A DNA stretch of 24,950 nucleotides from Saccoglossus kowalevskii (Eukaryota > Hemichordata > Enteropneusta > Harrimaniidae), in NCBI RefSeq assembly GCF_000003605.2, contig NW_003138349.1, positions 16,248 to 41,197 on the forward strand, given 5' to 3'. The translations under genes and the position numbers were made by a program. The notes beneath the pieces are model-generated. The model searched no databases. It had not been told where the DNA came from and was given only the letters and a program-made list of their open reading frames with translations. Below are positions 1 to 10,960 of this stretch, one piece after another (the stretch's first letter is position 1; every line of letters begins with the position of its first letter).

Positions 1-476
1 GCAGTTCTGCCATTGATCAGCAAAGACCAAAGGCCCTTGCAGTCCACTTCCAGCCTAACATTAATGCAATTACTGTTGTTCCCCAGTTTCAGACAGCAAA
101 TACTGCTGCCAGCTTCAGTCACCAAATATCCAGCTTCTTTTCCAAAATTTGAAATGGCTCTGAAAATTGCAATGTTATTACCTTGGTCAGTGCATTTAAA
201 ACAAGTCACAATACTTATCATGTGCTTGAAACTCAGCTCGGACAATGTTGAGTGATGATTTCAGCTTTTTGCTTGTTTTTTGTTTGTGTCTCTGTATTTT
301 TTGGTAACAAATATGGCACACAAATGGAGTGAATACGACTTCATCTTCATTCTCAACACTGAGTGAAAAGAACTTCTGCAGCAATTTCGAAATATCATAG
401 TTAGATTTTGGCTTTAACCTCAGTTTACACGACAATGTTCACGCAGTTTCTCTTTGTGATAATTAATTGCAGTATG
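1..476 (-). pseudogene. RAG1 N-terminal zinc-region-like exon, frameshifted, truncated by window edge
   Basis: The exon opens after a good acceptor (pyrimidine-rich tract ending ttttacag, exon from 476). Its longest open piece (435 to 196) contains FFSLSVENEDE, then FVCHIC, then a basic stretch, then AHDKYCDLF. Order and spacing match the RAG1 N-terminal zinc region as I know it: an early CRxC, then FCxxC about 30–40 residues on, then HxxxxCxxC. In vertebrate RAG1 this region binds zinc and has been linked to ubiquitin-ligase and regulatory roles; it is not the catalytic core. The first CRxC (HCR then C) is split by a frame change near 428–432, as if two bases were missing. A second frame change lies in the TTTT run at 198–201. 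Beyond it another open frame runs to the window edge (GKEAGYLVTEAG, several Cys) with no family I recognise. The last Cys of the CxxC is Phe. No RAG1 catalytic core is visible. Alternatives are a degraded mobile-element gene of the N-RAG-TP type, a live gene with unmodelled short introns, or assembly errors. Confidence 0.6.
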
Positions 477-1378
477 CTGTAAAACAGAAATATAGATAAT
501 GATTAAAAAAATTAAAACTATAAAAACTACAAATATGGTGTCTTGAACAAGTATGAACCTACCGGGTAGAAAACAAAATACTAGTAACTATATAATAATA
601 ATACATTCAGCATGCCTCCAGTCATTTGTGCTGAAGGAATTAACAAATCAATTTTAGTTACCTTAAATATAAATAATCAGCTGCGTATAAAAAGTATTGA
701 ATCAAGGCATGTAATGTTCACTCTGTTTGAAAGCAACAAAAAACAAAAATTAGGCTAAATTTCCCAAAGATAGGTGGATGAAAAATCAATACAATGTATA
801 ATGGCCCAAAATATTAGAAATATCATAGATAATATAGTATAGTTTTCTTTAAATTGCATCTATTACCAAAAACATGATAATAATAAGCTACAACCCTTAA
901 CAGCATTTCTACCCCCCCCCCACCCCACCCCTGAATGTATTTCAAGGTAATGTAGTAAAATATTATAATTTAAATTAAATAGAATCATCTAAAAGATTGC
1001 CATGATCATAATACTTGGAAGGCATGAAGTTACAAATACATGAGGTTTGCAAGCTTTGTAAAAAACATGCATAGGGAATATTTACCATTTCCGATTAATT
1101 TTAGAAGTAAAACAATTGAAACCATGTAATGTGTCGATTATGAAAATAAAAACAAAACCCGCTAAATAATATTTCCCCTATAATGCATGGGGCTACTACG
1201 GTGTGACACCCTTAATTTGTCAAGAGTCGAGTGAAAAGTGAAAACAGATTACCAAAAAAGCAGCAAGTTGACGGCGTATTTTCAACCTGCTATTTTGTGC
1301 TATCACTAACGTCGACCACGGTAAAAAACAGAAAAGATAAAAACCCATATCTGATATTAAAATCGTTTGTCGCAAATC

Positions 1379-1567
1379 TTAGGAAAGTTGAAATATCATA
1401 CGATAAAATATCAGAGCAAAAATTTCAAAAACCACGAAGAAAGCACTGTAACGCACCAGATCGTCAACAAACTTCTTCCAATCTGATTTATTTCCGGTGT
1501 TTGAAAGGTCATCTGTCACGTGGGGGAAACTGCGCATGCGTGTTGTTCGCTGTTTTTTAATGCGCAT
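1379..1567 (-). CDS. Possible small first exon with one membrane segment (speculative)
   Basis: A short minus-strand frame starts at 1567 (in-frame second Met at 1537) and reads SDWKKFVDDLVRYSAFFVVFEI before a stop. The stretch YSAFFVVFEIFALIFY would suit a single transmembrane helix. A possible splice donor (C then GTATGA) lies just after IFY. The stretch is less AT-rich than its surroundings and overlaps an E-box and an NRF1-like palindrome, as first exons often do. I do not recognise the protein and found no continuing exon, and a frame is also open on the other strand (1231–1560). This may be promoter DNA with a chance frame. Confidence 0.2.
   Translation of the reverse strand: MRIKKQRTTRMRSFPHVTDDLSNTGNKSDWKKFVDDLVRYSAFFVVFEIFALIFYRMIFQLS
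1517..1540. promoter_or_regulatory. E-box plus NRF1-like palindrome
   Basis: CACGTG (1517–1522) is followed nine bases later by TGCGCATGCG (1531–1540), close to the NRF1 consensus palindrome. Both sites stand out in otherwise AT-rich, CpG-poor DNA. They could mark a promoter, but no adjacent gene could be confirmed. Confidence 0.25.
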
Positions 1568-2422
1568 TGAAATTGTAAACGGTATGAAACATTACATTTT
1601 TCACGCGATGTACACACCCCTTTTAATGACGGCAAGACTCATCTAATTACTTTGATATGGTTTTATCTGAATACTTATTGGTAAGACAAAGGTTTGAAGA
1701 GGATTTTAACGCATTATAACATCAAAAGTAAACTTTATCGAGTGGCTTTTTAATCCTCTTAACTGAGTGGTTCATCCTTTCTTAGTATGTGTTGAGTAAT
1801 TATACAACTCTTGAGAATAAACAATACATTGTTCTACTAGTTGGTTTATTTCGGTAAACATTTCGTTTTGATGACCTAAATCAGTCACACTAGTACTTAT
1901 ATTCATATGTAGAATGTGATTTCTACAGTTGTATTTATATGGTAAGTGCAATTGACACAGATAACTTGTAAACTGGCAATGTCTTGTCTAACTAATATCT
2001 CTCTATCTGACTAATAATTCTAATTCTGTAAACCGCTATTGTACATCAGATCTCGCACCTTAGCCAAGACCGGAAAGCTTTAGTAAAATAATCATGACAA
2101 ATGACGAAATGTACACAACATCTGTGTATTTATGTAAATTTACACTGTGCACCAGCAATGCAGAAAATTGCTGAATCTTTTATATTTTGGTGGTACAGTT
2201 AAGAAATACTCAGTTGGGTTAACGAGTATAATGGCACAATGTAGGTCAGAGTCCTGTAAATTGCACTCGGGATTTGTTTTCTAGACCTTCTTCTTCCTGT
2301 TTTCATAAATAATCAAATAACGCTTAGAATTTGTGTACGTGGCCATGGCTGATATAAATATTATAAAAAAAACAGGCCATAGATAGTAAAAACGTATGAG
2401 ACAGTATGTGAGTGAGTACAAT

Positions 2423-2428
2423 TTTATT
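2423..2428 (-). promoter_or_regulatory. Polyadenylation signal AATAAA of the LDLa–CAP gene
   Basis: On the minus strand AATAAA lies 14 bases past the TGA stop (2442–2444), implying a very short 3' UTR. It is the first such hexamer after the last coding exon. Confidence 0.5.
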
Positions 2429-2441
2429 TATGTACATTTAA

Positions 2442-5400
2442 TCAATATTCAGTCATAGTAGAATTTTTCACACAAGGTACGTTTTCGATAAATGTACCAT
2501 TCACATTTCCTTTTGGAAAGTAGTTACACACTACGTATACCTCCTGGCCTTCAGCAATTCCACAACCAACCCTGGTGGTATCTTTCCAGATGACTTGCGT
2601 AAACATATCTGGAAATTAAACAAATATATATGGAATATGTGTCTCTGAATGTATCACCACGACATGTTCCTGAGTGAATGGTAATTAATTCGTGTGCACA
2701 TTCTATCAAATGTGAAGATTGAGAACAGAAAGAAAAACAAAGCTAAACACTGCTATACAGAAGTCTAAGCAAGTAGAACGACACTGAATATTGCAAGTAC
2801 ATATCAATAGGCTCAGACGAGCACGGGGATGATTGCCAAGAATGACACGATTTTTGCCGCAATTTATACACACTTTATATCCTTTATATATTTTAGGTTT
2901 TTGTTGCTGTGAGAGATGAGCATTTTAATTGGTTACTCCAATACGGTTGTCACATTCCTTGTGAAAAGAAGACGTTTGGGGTTAAACTTTGAATGTCATG
3001 TGGTTTTTAAGTAAAGCTGTTTTTGATAAATCAAAATAGTAGGCAAAATTGTTTTAGTTTTCAAAGTAAATATTATTGATAATATTAATTTTAAAACAGG
3101 CTTGAATATTACGCGCACTATAGCAGGTACCAAACAAGGTGGTCAATCCAAATTTTATTTTTTCTCATAATTAGAAAATTAAGTAGATTGTTTTTTCTTC
3201 TTCTGAGTATTCAAACCAATGTCGAGCATTTTAGACATTTTCAAATATGACTGGCCACAATTGTTTTAAATTTCTTGAAAAAACGATTTGGGTAAACCAC
3301 ACATAAGATATAAAGGTCACCGGTTATAGTTCTCACAGACAACAAATGCCCAATATTGTAGTATTGTTTTAATTGAGAAAAGGCCCAGTGTGTATATCAT
3401 GGTGCAAGGTCTATTGCATGATATTACAATTGTGTAATATCAAACTGTTAAAAAACACTTGGTAACATCACATTGCACTCACCAAAACACGACCAAATAT
3501 GTGGGTTTGCTGTTACTTGTATTATTTTGGCAGGTTTTGTTTTAAATTATTTCATCAATATTTAGATGTGTATTATGTATTGTTTGGATAATTATACTTG
3601 CACACACGTTGGATATCTTTGTGCATAAAACCGGTAAGTTTATATTGATATAATTTATTTTCCTTTTGCATCTTTGTATGAATTGTCCCATGTAACAATC
3701 TTTCATAACACTGACTTGTACATGGTGCGTCACCGCAGAATTGAAGTTTTGTGTGTGTTCTTGTTACTGCATGACCAAAGCCACACAGACGAGGATTAAA
3801 GAACTTCCTGCTGTCTTAATCATTTTAATCATGTGCCGTCTCTTTACTCACAAATAAAGTATTGTTTTGTCAATGCATTTAAATAACTTGCAGTGCATAT
3901 GAAGTATGTAATGAGCGCGCGAAAACCCACCAGTAAGAACACTAGGCTTAGGGTCATCACAGTTATAGAACTGTTTGTGTTGGTACCAACAGTCAACGGT
4001 TTCCATTCCTATATATGTTAAAAATAAGACGTATGAATAAATAACTATAAACATGGCATCATAGCTAAATATAAAGTCTTTAGATTGTGATAGAACATTT
4101 ATTCCCAGTATAAAATATTTTTTTATTATTATCAGTTGTACACAAAAATGCCGTTAATTTTACCATTAAAAAGCAAGACTGCAATAAAACATTCATACCA
4201 GTAAGATTGTAAATTAATTATAAATCATCATTACCCCTAATTATTTAGAGTTATACAATTTGTTGAGATAGTTAACGAAATATTCTTAATAAAATTTCAG
4301 GAAAATGACAATTATGATTCGCTCATTGGAGTACTAAATTTAATCCAATCTAGTGATGAGAACATTCTCACCAAACAACATTTAGGAATAAAACAATGGA
4401 AGAATTCTGAATATTGTTAATTAAAACGCTTGTTGATTTCAGTGATGTCTTTTTCACATTTCTGTTTTTGTTTCTGTATAAGTTGTTTCAATTCATCCTA
4501 TAGGTATTTAGTATTAATCAATAAATCTGTGTAAAAGATAGATAATGTACTGTAGTGTAGCTATATTCAGTATGTACTGTATATGTAGCTATATTGTGAG
4601 AATATGTTGTCTCACTATGCTACGACACTGATGTGTAATTCTCGTCAAGTAGAAGAATAGAAGTTGCAGCTCTATTTTGCAATCACTTCAAACAACAAAT
4701 AATTTTAAAAACAGAAACTGTTTTTGAATGATATTTATATATTTTTCTCATTTTCTTGCCCTCTTTCTTGAGTAATGTATGTTCTTACCCCTTAGACAAA
4801 AATATTAAACTGGCCTACAAGAACAAACATAGCCTTCTTACTCGGTGAGTATATATTATTTACATCTCTAACCTTGATTTCGGAAGCTCAGATTAGCATT
4901 CTTACAGCGAATTCCTCTGAATTTCTCTTACTGCTGGAGTCTCGACATGTGATTGTGTGTATATTGGTCAGAGGATGGTACATTACATATTCACAAAGTG
5001 GAAATCAACTTTAAACGAATGATAGAATGTTATTCAAGAATAACTCTACCTGTCACTGTTGGAAAATAGTCCTGAAGATACATTGCAGTGTTTTTCCCAA
5101 AAGGCCAATATTGATCGAGGAATAATGCTGTGGATTCTTGTTTTAAGGTAACATTTCCATATACTCTTGCTGCTTCTGACAATACCGTGTCCCAAATCAG
5201 AGGTGGTACGCCATGCATACATCGAAAGTAGTTATGTGCTTCCAATAGCTGGAGTTTGTATTCACTGATTCTACCATGTCCTGTTTCTTGTATCGGCATT
5301 ACGCATGAATTTTCTTCTATAGTATCTGTAAATAATCGCGAGTTTGATTAAGCTCTTGAACAATAGTGTATTTATTCAATAGTATTGAATAAAAAACTCC

Positions 5401-6739
5401 CGTCAATGTGGATTAAACGAACAGTGTTTATTAAGTATACTATTGTTACAAATATCACCTGATCCCTAATAAATATGCATCCACAAGCAGAAATATAAAT
5501 TGGTGTCAGATAATGTAGTAGAATTTAGTTAATTGTGATAACCCAAGGCAAAATATATATGCTTTTTAGTCTAATCAACATTTGGTCATGCGACAAATGC
5601 AACAAAAACAGGATATAGGGAATAGGGAAAATTACTAAAATAGTATGTCGTATAAAGTAGTTCGCTATTACGTTTTTGGTTGTTTTTTGCTCTCCTGGCT
5701 ACTATGTTTGGTAAGATTATACTTACTTGTGGAAATACAATTCAATTCATCACTTTGATCTACACAATCAAATACACCATTACATATTGACGAAAAAGCT
5801 ATACATCTTGAAGGAAGAAAATCACATGGATGAGGGTACTCAGAATTACATCCATCAGTCCAGCAATCGGCTGCAGAACATATAACATAGAATGCAGTGT
5901 TAATTATTAGTATTTCGCAATGTCACGGGAGGTCAATCAAGACATTGTATCTTTCTTGTATTTATTTAGGTGGATAAATGCGTGGTTGCAAAAATCAAAG
6001 TAACTAACTATTTCATAAAAAGTCGTTTTGCCACTCTCATGATTTCAAAATCCAACATAATCTAGAGATATTGAAAGTGTTGGTTTCAAACTATTTTTTA
6101 GTAATTTACACGTTACGTGTTATGTATCCAGTATTGATAACTGTATGTCGAAACAGTTTTTAGCCATTTTTTAAACACCACAGCTATTCTGAGCACGCGT
6201 ATCGCATGGACAATAAAAGACAGGGTTGCCCATTAGTAGTGTTATATACGTTATGTACATACAAATATATTTTGAATGCAAATATATGTTAATATTTTAA
6301 GATAGCTTTTACCTCTTCAATGTAATGTTTTAGTAAGGGCGGCAAATAATGTTACTATTATTTTCGATATTGTCATTCATCACCACATGTACTACATGAA
6401 TAAGTTGTACAACATGATGTCTGCACTATGTAATAATGGGAACCGTAACTGTGTACTGAAATGAAAGTAAAGTCAAAATGTGTGTCGTCTGCATTGCCAA
6501 CGTGAAGCACGGTAAACTGTATTATAATCGCAGTATCCTCCAAAATACTAAGCTGATCGCTATCAAACTGGTCAAGCTGTAGATATAGTTGACCTGTGTA
6601 GATTTTTGACTTTATTGTATTTTTGGTGCTTTGCAAAAGATAGTGTTTGAAGTGTATATACTTTTTATTGCGAAACTTCATAGGGTTGTGATTAATACCT
6701 CTTCTTTGCAATTGAAAAATTGAAAGTTCAAATTCAATG
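2442..6739 (-). CDS. Secreted LDLa–CAP domain protein (CRISP/PR-1 superfamily), N-terminus missing
   Basis: Five exons join in phase: tentative 6739–6384, then 5870–5727, 5325–5050, 4008–3931 and 2608–2442 (TGA). All internal junctions are phase 1. The first exon reads IEFELSIFQL and ends in a Cys-rich stretch (QTSCCTTYSCSTC); I do not recognise this domain. Exon 5870–5727 is one complete LDL-receptor class A module with six Cys (spacing 7, 6, 6, 5, 8) ending DCVDQSDELNC, a calcium-binding, disulfide-bonded ligand module. The next three exons form a CAP domain: LLEAHNYFRCMHGVPPL (helix 1), VDCWYQHKQFYN, then MFTQVIWKDTTRVGCGIA and YVVCNYFPKGN, the usual CAP order and spacing. CAP proteins are normally extracellular and disulfide-rich. 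The four residues that form the metal-binding tetrad in family members seem replaced (see findings). No signal peptide was located, so at least one upstream exon is missing; the 6739 acceptor is the least certain boundary. Introns range from about 340 to 1320 bases. Confidence 0.82.
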
Positions 6740-6799
6740 CTAGAAACTATTATTTTACTTTTATTAGTTTTTTCTTTAGAATAAAAATTTTGTTTTTCG

Positions 6800-8320
6800 A
6801 TTTTTTTCTCATTGTGTCACATTTATTTTGTAAATTGTAACAATATATGTACCCATTAAACTTGTTGTTCAACAACCCGAACATATATCTGCTAGGACTA
6901 TTCGTTGACAGTAGACAGTGCTAGTAATTGGGTCTAAACCATGATTTCTAGAAGGTAACTTGAACAAGTGATTTTATAGAATCCGAATATTAATGTTGTT
7001 TACAATGAAAAACAATAAATATGTATATATATCATACATGTGTCAGAGGATAAGGTCAACTGGTGTACAACAGTAAAAAATAAAAAGGTATTCAGACATT
7101 CTATAATTATGCGACTTAAATATACTTTTAGCACATTTAGCCAACTGACATAGTTAGTTTTCTATTTACATACCTGTAGTGAAACTGTATTGTCAACCGA
7201 GTTTATTGCATCTCTATTTTTATTTATTGTCATTTCTATTAGATTGTATAAATGTAATGTTATTACAAAACGCCAGCCAAAATGATTATTTAACTCCATC
7301 AGTATTCGGGAGCAGACTAGACTAGCTTCACCTAAGCTATTTTCTGCTGCCCAAACATCACTGCTTATATTATATAGTTATATACTTTGATTTAATGTGA
7401 ATTTGGTCTTGATTTTAATAGCTATGTATTCTCTAACATAATGGTGAATAAAGAATGTTTAAGTTACTTGTTTGGTTGAGCAGATATACAGGCCGCAACT
7501 CGCTGCCTTACTGTATGCAAAGTAATACAACACAGCGCTTAAGACGCGCTCACATTAATACGGTTTTGAAGTTCAATTCTGTTCGCAAAATAACATATAT
7601 ATCTGAAAGCTTTGATATATTGCGAATATCAAATTACCATTTTTTCCCGAACGTACGAATCTGTAGCCAACACAAATAATACAAATCTGAAGAATCGTTG
7701 CCATACAACTTAAATACATTAAATTCACAATAAAGTAGAACACCAGGGTCGCACAGTATATAACGTCTGACTGACCCTGGATGGTCATTCAGATAACGTC
7801 AAAACAATTACTTCCATGGCTTAGTTGTATCATATATTACGAATGCATGCTACATTTGAAAATTCTTCAAAAGAAGTGCGTTTTCAATTGTAGTTAGGTT
7901 GGAGAAACAAAGTACATTATTTCTGGAATCAGTACGTGACGACCAATGTTCAGATCAAATGGTTCAATAGGTTGCATGAGATCCACAAATAATATTGTCA
8001 TCAATTCGTTAGTATTCGACTAATGTTCTCGATCAACCTTACGACATTAATAGTAATACTTACTTTCAGTACTTCCATTGACAATCTTTGGCAGTATTAC
8101 CTATACGTCAGCAAAACCAATACAAACAATTACATGGTCAATAATTATATCTATAGTATAGTATAGTGCATTCGGTTTTTAAATGTTATGTACTTGGTCA
8201 ATTCAGGTTTTGAGCTACAATTCTTTCTTGGTATAATTCTTGATGTCAGCTTCATACTTTTTTTTTTACAAAATATGTATGATCAGACGCCTCGTTCAAT
8301 TTGATTCAACACAGTATGTA
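6800..8320. other. No confirmed gene; may hold upstream exon(s) of the LDLa–CAP gene
   Basis: AT-rich sequence with no recognisable domain. A good donor-like site on the minus strand (ACTACAG then GTATGT, boundary at 7173/7174) follows a 20-codon open stretch starting at an ATG near 7233. It could belong to a 5' exon, but its phase does not fit the tentative 6739 acceptor. No convincing signal peptide was seen. Confidence 0.3.
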
Positions 8321-8324
8321 GCAA

Positions 8325-8701
8325 ACATGGATTTCACTGGTAGCATAGTGGTTGTCGCATCAGACTCATGATCGGTAGACCCAAGTTCAAATCCTACCTT
8401 AGGCTGAACATCAAAATGGTCGACCCCTATCCTGGGTGAGTGTACCACAGACTCAATGGGAAGGCCAATTCCACTAGCCGAGATTCATTCACTAACGAAT
8501 GCAACTTTGGGGGAACCTTGGTTAAGGTCCGCAGGTGCTTGTGTTCGACCGGGCCTGGTTGACGCCAGGATAGCGCATTACAAATTGCCAGAGAGATGGC
8601 CACACAGCCCTGTCATGTAGTCCCAAACATGAATATGACTTCTGTGGCAAAATGCACTATGTGTTTTCACTAGCACTTGCAATTTGCACATACAAAAAAA
8701 A
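8325..8701 (+). mobile_element. tRNA-derived SINE
   Basis: The 5' part contains a pol III promoter: box A TAGCATAGTGG (8341–8351) and, 32 bases on, box B AGTTCAAATCC (8384–8394, two mismatches to consensus). The sequence around CAGACTCATGATC resembles the anticodon arm of elongator tRNA-Met (CAT), without intact tRNA folding. A non-tRNA body of about 300 bases follows, ending in an A-rich tail (run of eight A near 8694–8701). This head–body–tail layout is typical of a SINE. The body family is not recognised, and target-site duplications could not be set with confidence, so the ends are approximate. It needs LINE reverse transcriptase in trans and has no coding capacity. Confidence 0.7.
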
Positions 8702-10170
8702 GTCAGGAGAGACAACAGTGACACTGAATGTCCGGAACTGTCGCCTGGCACAAAAAAATATTAAAAAAACATGGATGTCTTATAGAATTACTTAGTGTTG
8801 GTCAGAAATATGAATTGGTTAACTAAACTAGCTCCACCTTGTTTGTGAATTACAATTAAATATTTTAAGGGGCTGATGATTTATATAGCTAAGATGGTTT
8901 TATTTTTTAGTAAAAATGAGCTAGTCACCTATTTTTGGATAATAAAGAAAACTTTTGGTGGACTAATTGCGGAAAGCATGACAATTGTTAAGATAGGTTT
9001 TGGTGCAAACATGTTATTTGTTACAGTTTAAATGAGTTTTTGTGAGACAATTACTTGATAGAGACTAGCGGTGATATGAATGACTAATCATTTGTTATAG
9101 AGATAGAAGTATATGGTAAGTGACAGACAGGGCCCTCTGGACGTAAAAATATCTGGATGATTGATATATATAGGTAAGTGGGGCCATATTACCATGATCA
9201 CTATGTGGGCAATATTTTATGAATTTGCAAAGTATTTGGAAAAAATACGGAATAACAGCTGTTAAATATAAAGGTACAAAACTAAAGGTTGCTCGTGATT
9301 CAATGACAGAAATAAATGCATGTTTAATTTAAATACCTATCACCATGCCCCTAGTAAATAACTTTTAGGCAACAGACATGCGTTCTTCGTGAAAATACTT
9401 GTTGCGCATGCGCATTGAATTTCACGACATCATTAGTCGTTCAAATTATTTTCATGAATGACCGGGATCGATGGGAGCATTTGATTTGTATTATTTATCG
9501 ATCTTTTGTTTTGAATAGTCAAATTATTATGTGTGAGCCATTTGTTCATTTCCAAATTGAATGAATTACAAGAAACCATAGTTAGGTATGTTATTCTACT
9601 TGTACTGACCAACAAAATCACCTCAGCAAATTTGATCTTCATCGTGTAAGTGCTAAGCATGATTTTGATCGAAATTCTACAGAAAAAAACAAAAATAAAG
9701 CTGGTGATTTATATTTACACAGACTATAACATTATTCATCATTGAATATTGGTAATTTGACGGCATTTGTAGAATCATGAAAGTGTAAGAAATGTGTATT
9801 AACATTAATAAATATACATCGTCAGCAAATATGTATTTTAATTGTCAAATGAATACAATATACATACTCACCTGGGACCAGTGCGGTTATAGTTTCATTC
9901 TACTTGGCAGCTGTATGTACGCATGTGAATTTGCATATATGGTCAGTATTAATATAGGAAAATCTTTATTTATGCAGGTATAAATTCATTCTATATAAAT
10001 TCACACTGCTGCGTCATATGCATACATTAGTGATGTCATGTCGTCTGGTATCCTAGTTTATCCTTCAATATAATATTCTAAATGAATTGCTCGTCTTTTT
10101 TGTTCTCTTTTTTGCATATTTAATATTGATTTTTCCTCTCGCTTAGTATAGCTATATATTTTTCAGTTCG
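8702..10170. other. Gene-free AT-rich stretch
   Basis: No supported exon. A perfect TGCGCATGCGCA palindrome (9403–9414, NRF1-type) is the only sharp motif. A minus-strand frame near 9642 begins MKIKFAEVILLV, which could be a signal peptide, but it has no demonstrated link to a gene. Confidence 0.35.
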
Positions 10171-10179
10171 TGGCTGTCG

Positions 10180-10960
10180 TTAAGATTGTTGATTGTTAGT
10201 CCTCCGAAAACGGGGACTATTAATTTGGCTTCCGTCCGTGTGTCCTTCCGGAACCATTTCCCGAACACCCTCTGACCGATCGCGTTCAAACTTGGCATAC
10301 AAACAATGTATGATTGCCTGCATATACACGCCAATTTTTTTTATGATTCAATTAAATATGGCTGACTGGCAGCCATTTCGTCCCTCAAATTTGCTAAATT
10401 CTGATATTTGAACGTGTCCAGAATTGTTTCTCAGAGCTGAACAGCATGATTTCAATCAAACTTTGTATGGTGATCATGCATATTGCATTATAAGTGAACG
10501 TGATTTTTATTTTCGAGATTCGGTCCAAGATGGACTATATACTAGCGGCCATTTTTTTGTTCTCGTGCTGATTCCTCCATAAGATATAGCCTGGTTCAGT
10601 TCATAGTGTGTACTTCAAGATAACACAACATGATGTTTCGTTTTGAGATTTGATCAAATTTGTCAAAATGGCGGCCATTTTGTCAAAAAAACACATAAAA
10701 TCACATTCTGTAACATATCCGAACTGTTTCTTGGAGCTGAACAGGGTGATATGGCCTGATTCAGCTCAAAGTTGAATAGGGTATGTTCATATTACATATT
10801 TTCATATTAGGTTACGGTGCAAGCTATATTTCTTTTGGAGATACTTGAACAACAATACCCGACTGGCTGCATTTTTCTTTCATGATATTTCCTCTGTAAG
10901 ATATAGTCCAATTAAATTCAAAGTTTCCACGAAAGTACTATACTGACAGTAACACAATAT
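10180..10960. repeat. Degenerate internally repeated element (~150–180 bp period)
   Basis: A block beginning ggggactatt...ccgtccg carries five diverged versions of one phrase of the form TTTCTCNGAGCTGAAC...TTCAAACTTTG. They start near 10243, 10425, 10572, 10727 and 10888. Between them recur versions of ATGGCNGCCATTTTG (for example near 10356, 10540 and 10668). The spacing is about 150–180 bases. The short open frames in it do not resemble proteins. It looks like an old dispersed repeat built from tandem subunits, with no coding role. Boundaries are approximate. Confidence 0.55.

Larger units (their letters stand above)
477..2422. other. Gene-poor AT-rich stretch
   Basis: Apart from the promoter-like patch at about 1.25–1.57 kb, this stretch shows only AT-rich low-information sequence and a poly-C tract (about 912–930). 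No recognisable coding exon, RNA gene or repeat was found. It lies between the 3' end of the LDLa–CAP gene and the upstream side of the RAG1-like exon, so it is partly an intron of the latter and partly intergenic. Confidence 0.4.

Noticed and set aside
912-930. Poly-C tract, also one near 20754–20763
   Set aside because: Simple low-complexity runs with no sign of function.
1231-1560. 109-codon plus-strand frame
   Set aside because: Lys-rich translation without domain features, overlapping an equally open minus-strand frame in promoter-like DNA.
4544-4596. Two near-copies of ATGTACTGTA...GTAGCTATATT
   Set aside because: A minor slippage-type duplication in an intron, too small to interpret.
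5367-5395. Perfect short palindrome TTATTCAATAgTATTGAATAA
   Set aside because: It is AT-rich and lies upstream of a CAP-gene exon, within an intron. Such palindromes are expected by chance in this composition.
9433-9660. Signal-peptide-like MKIKFAEVILLV on the minus strand as exon 1 of the LDLa–CAP gene
   Set aside because: It is 2.9 kb upstream beyond a SINE, with no good donor of matching phase. The hydrophobic stretch is short.
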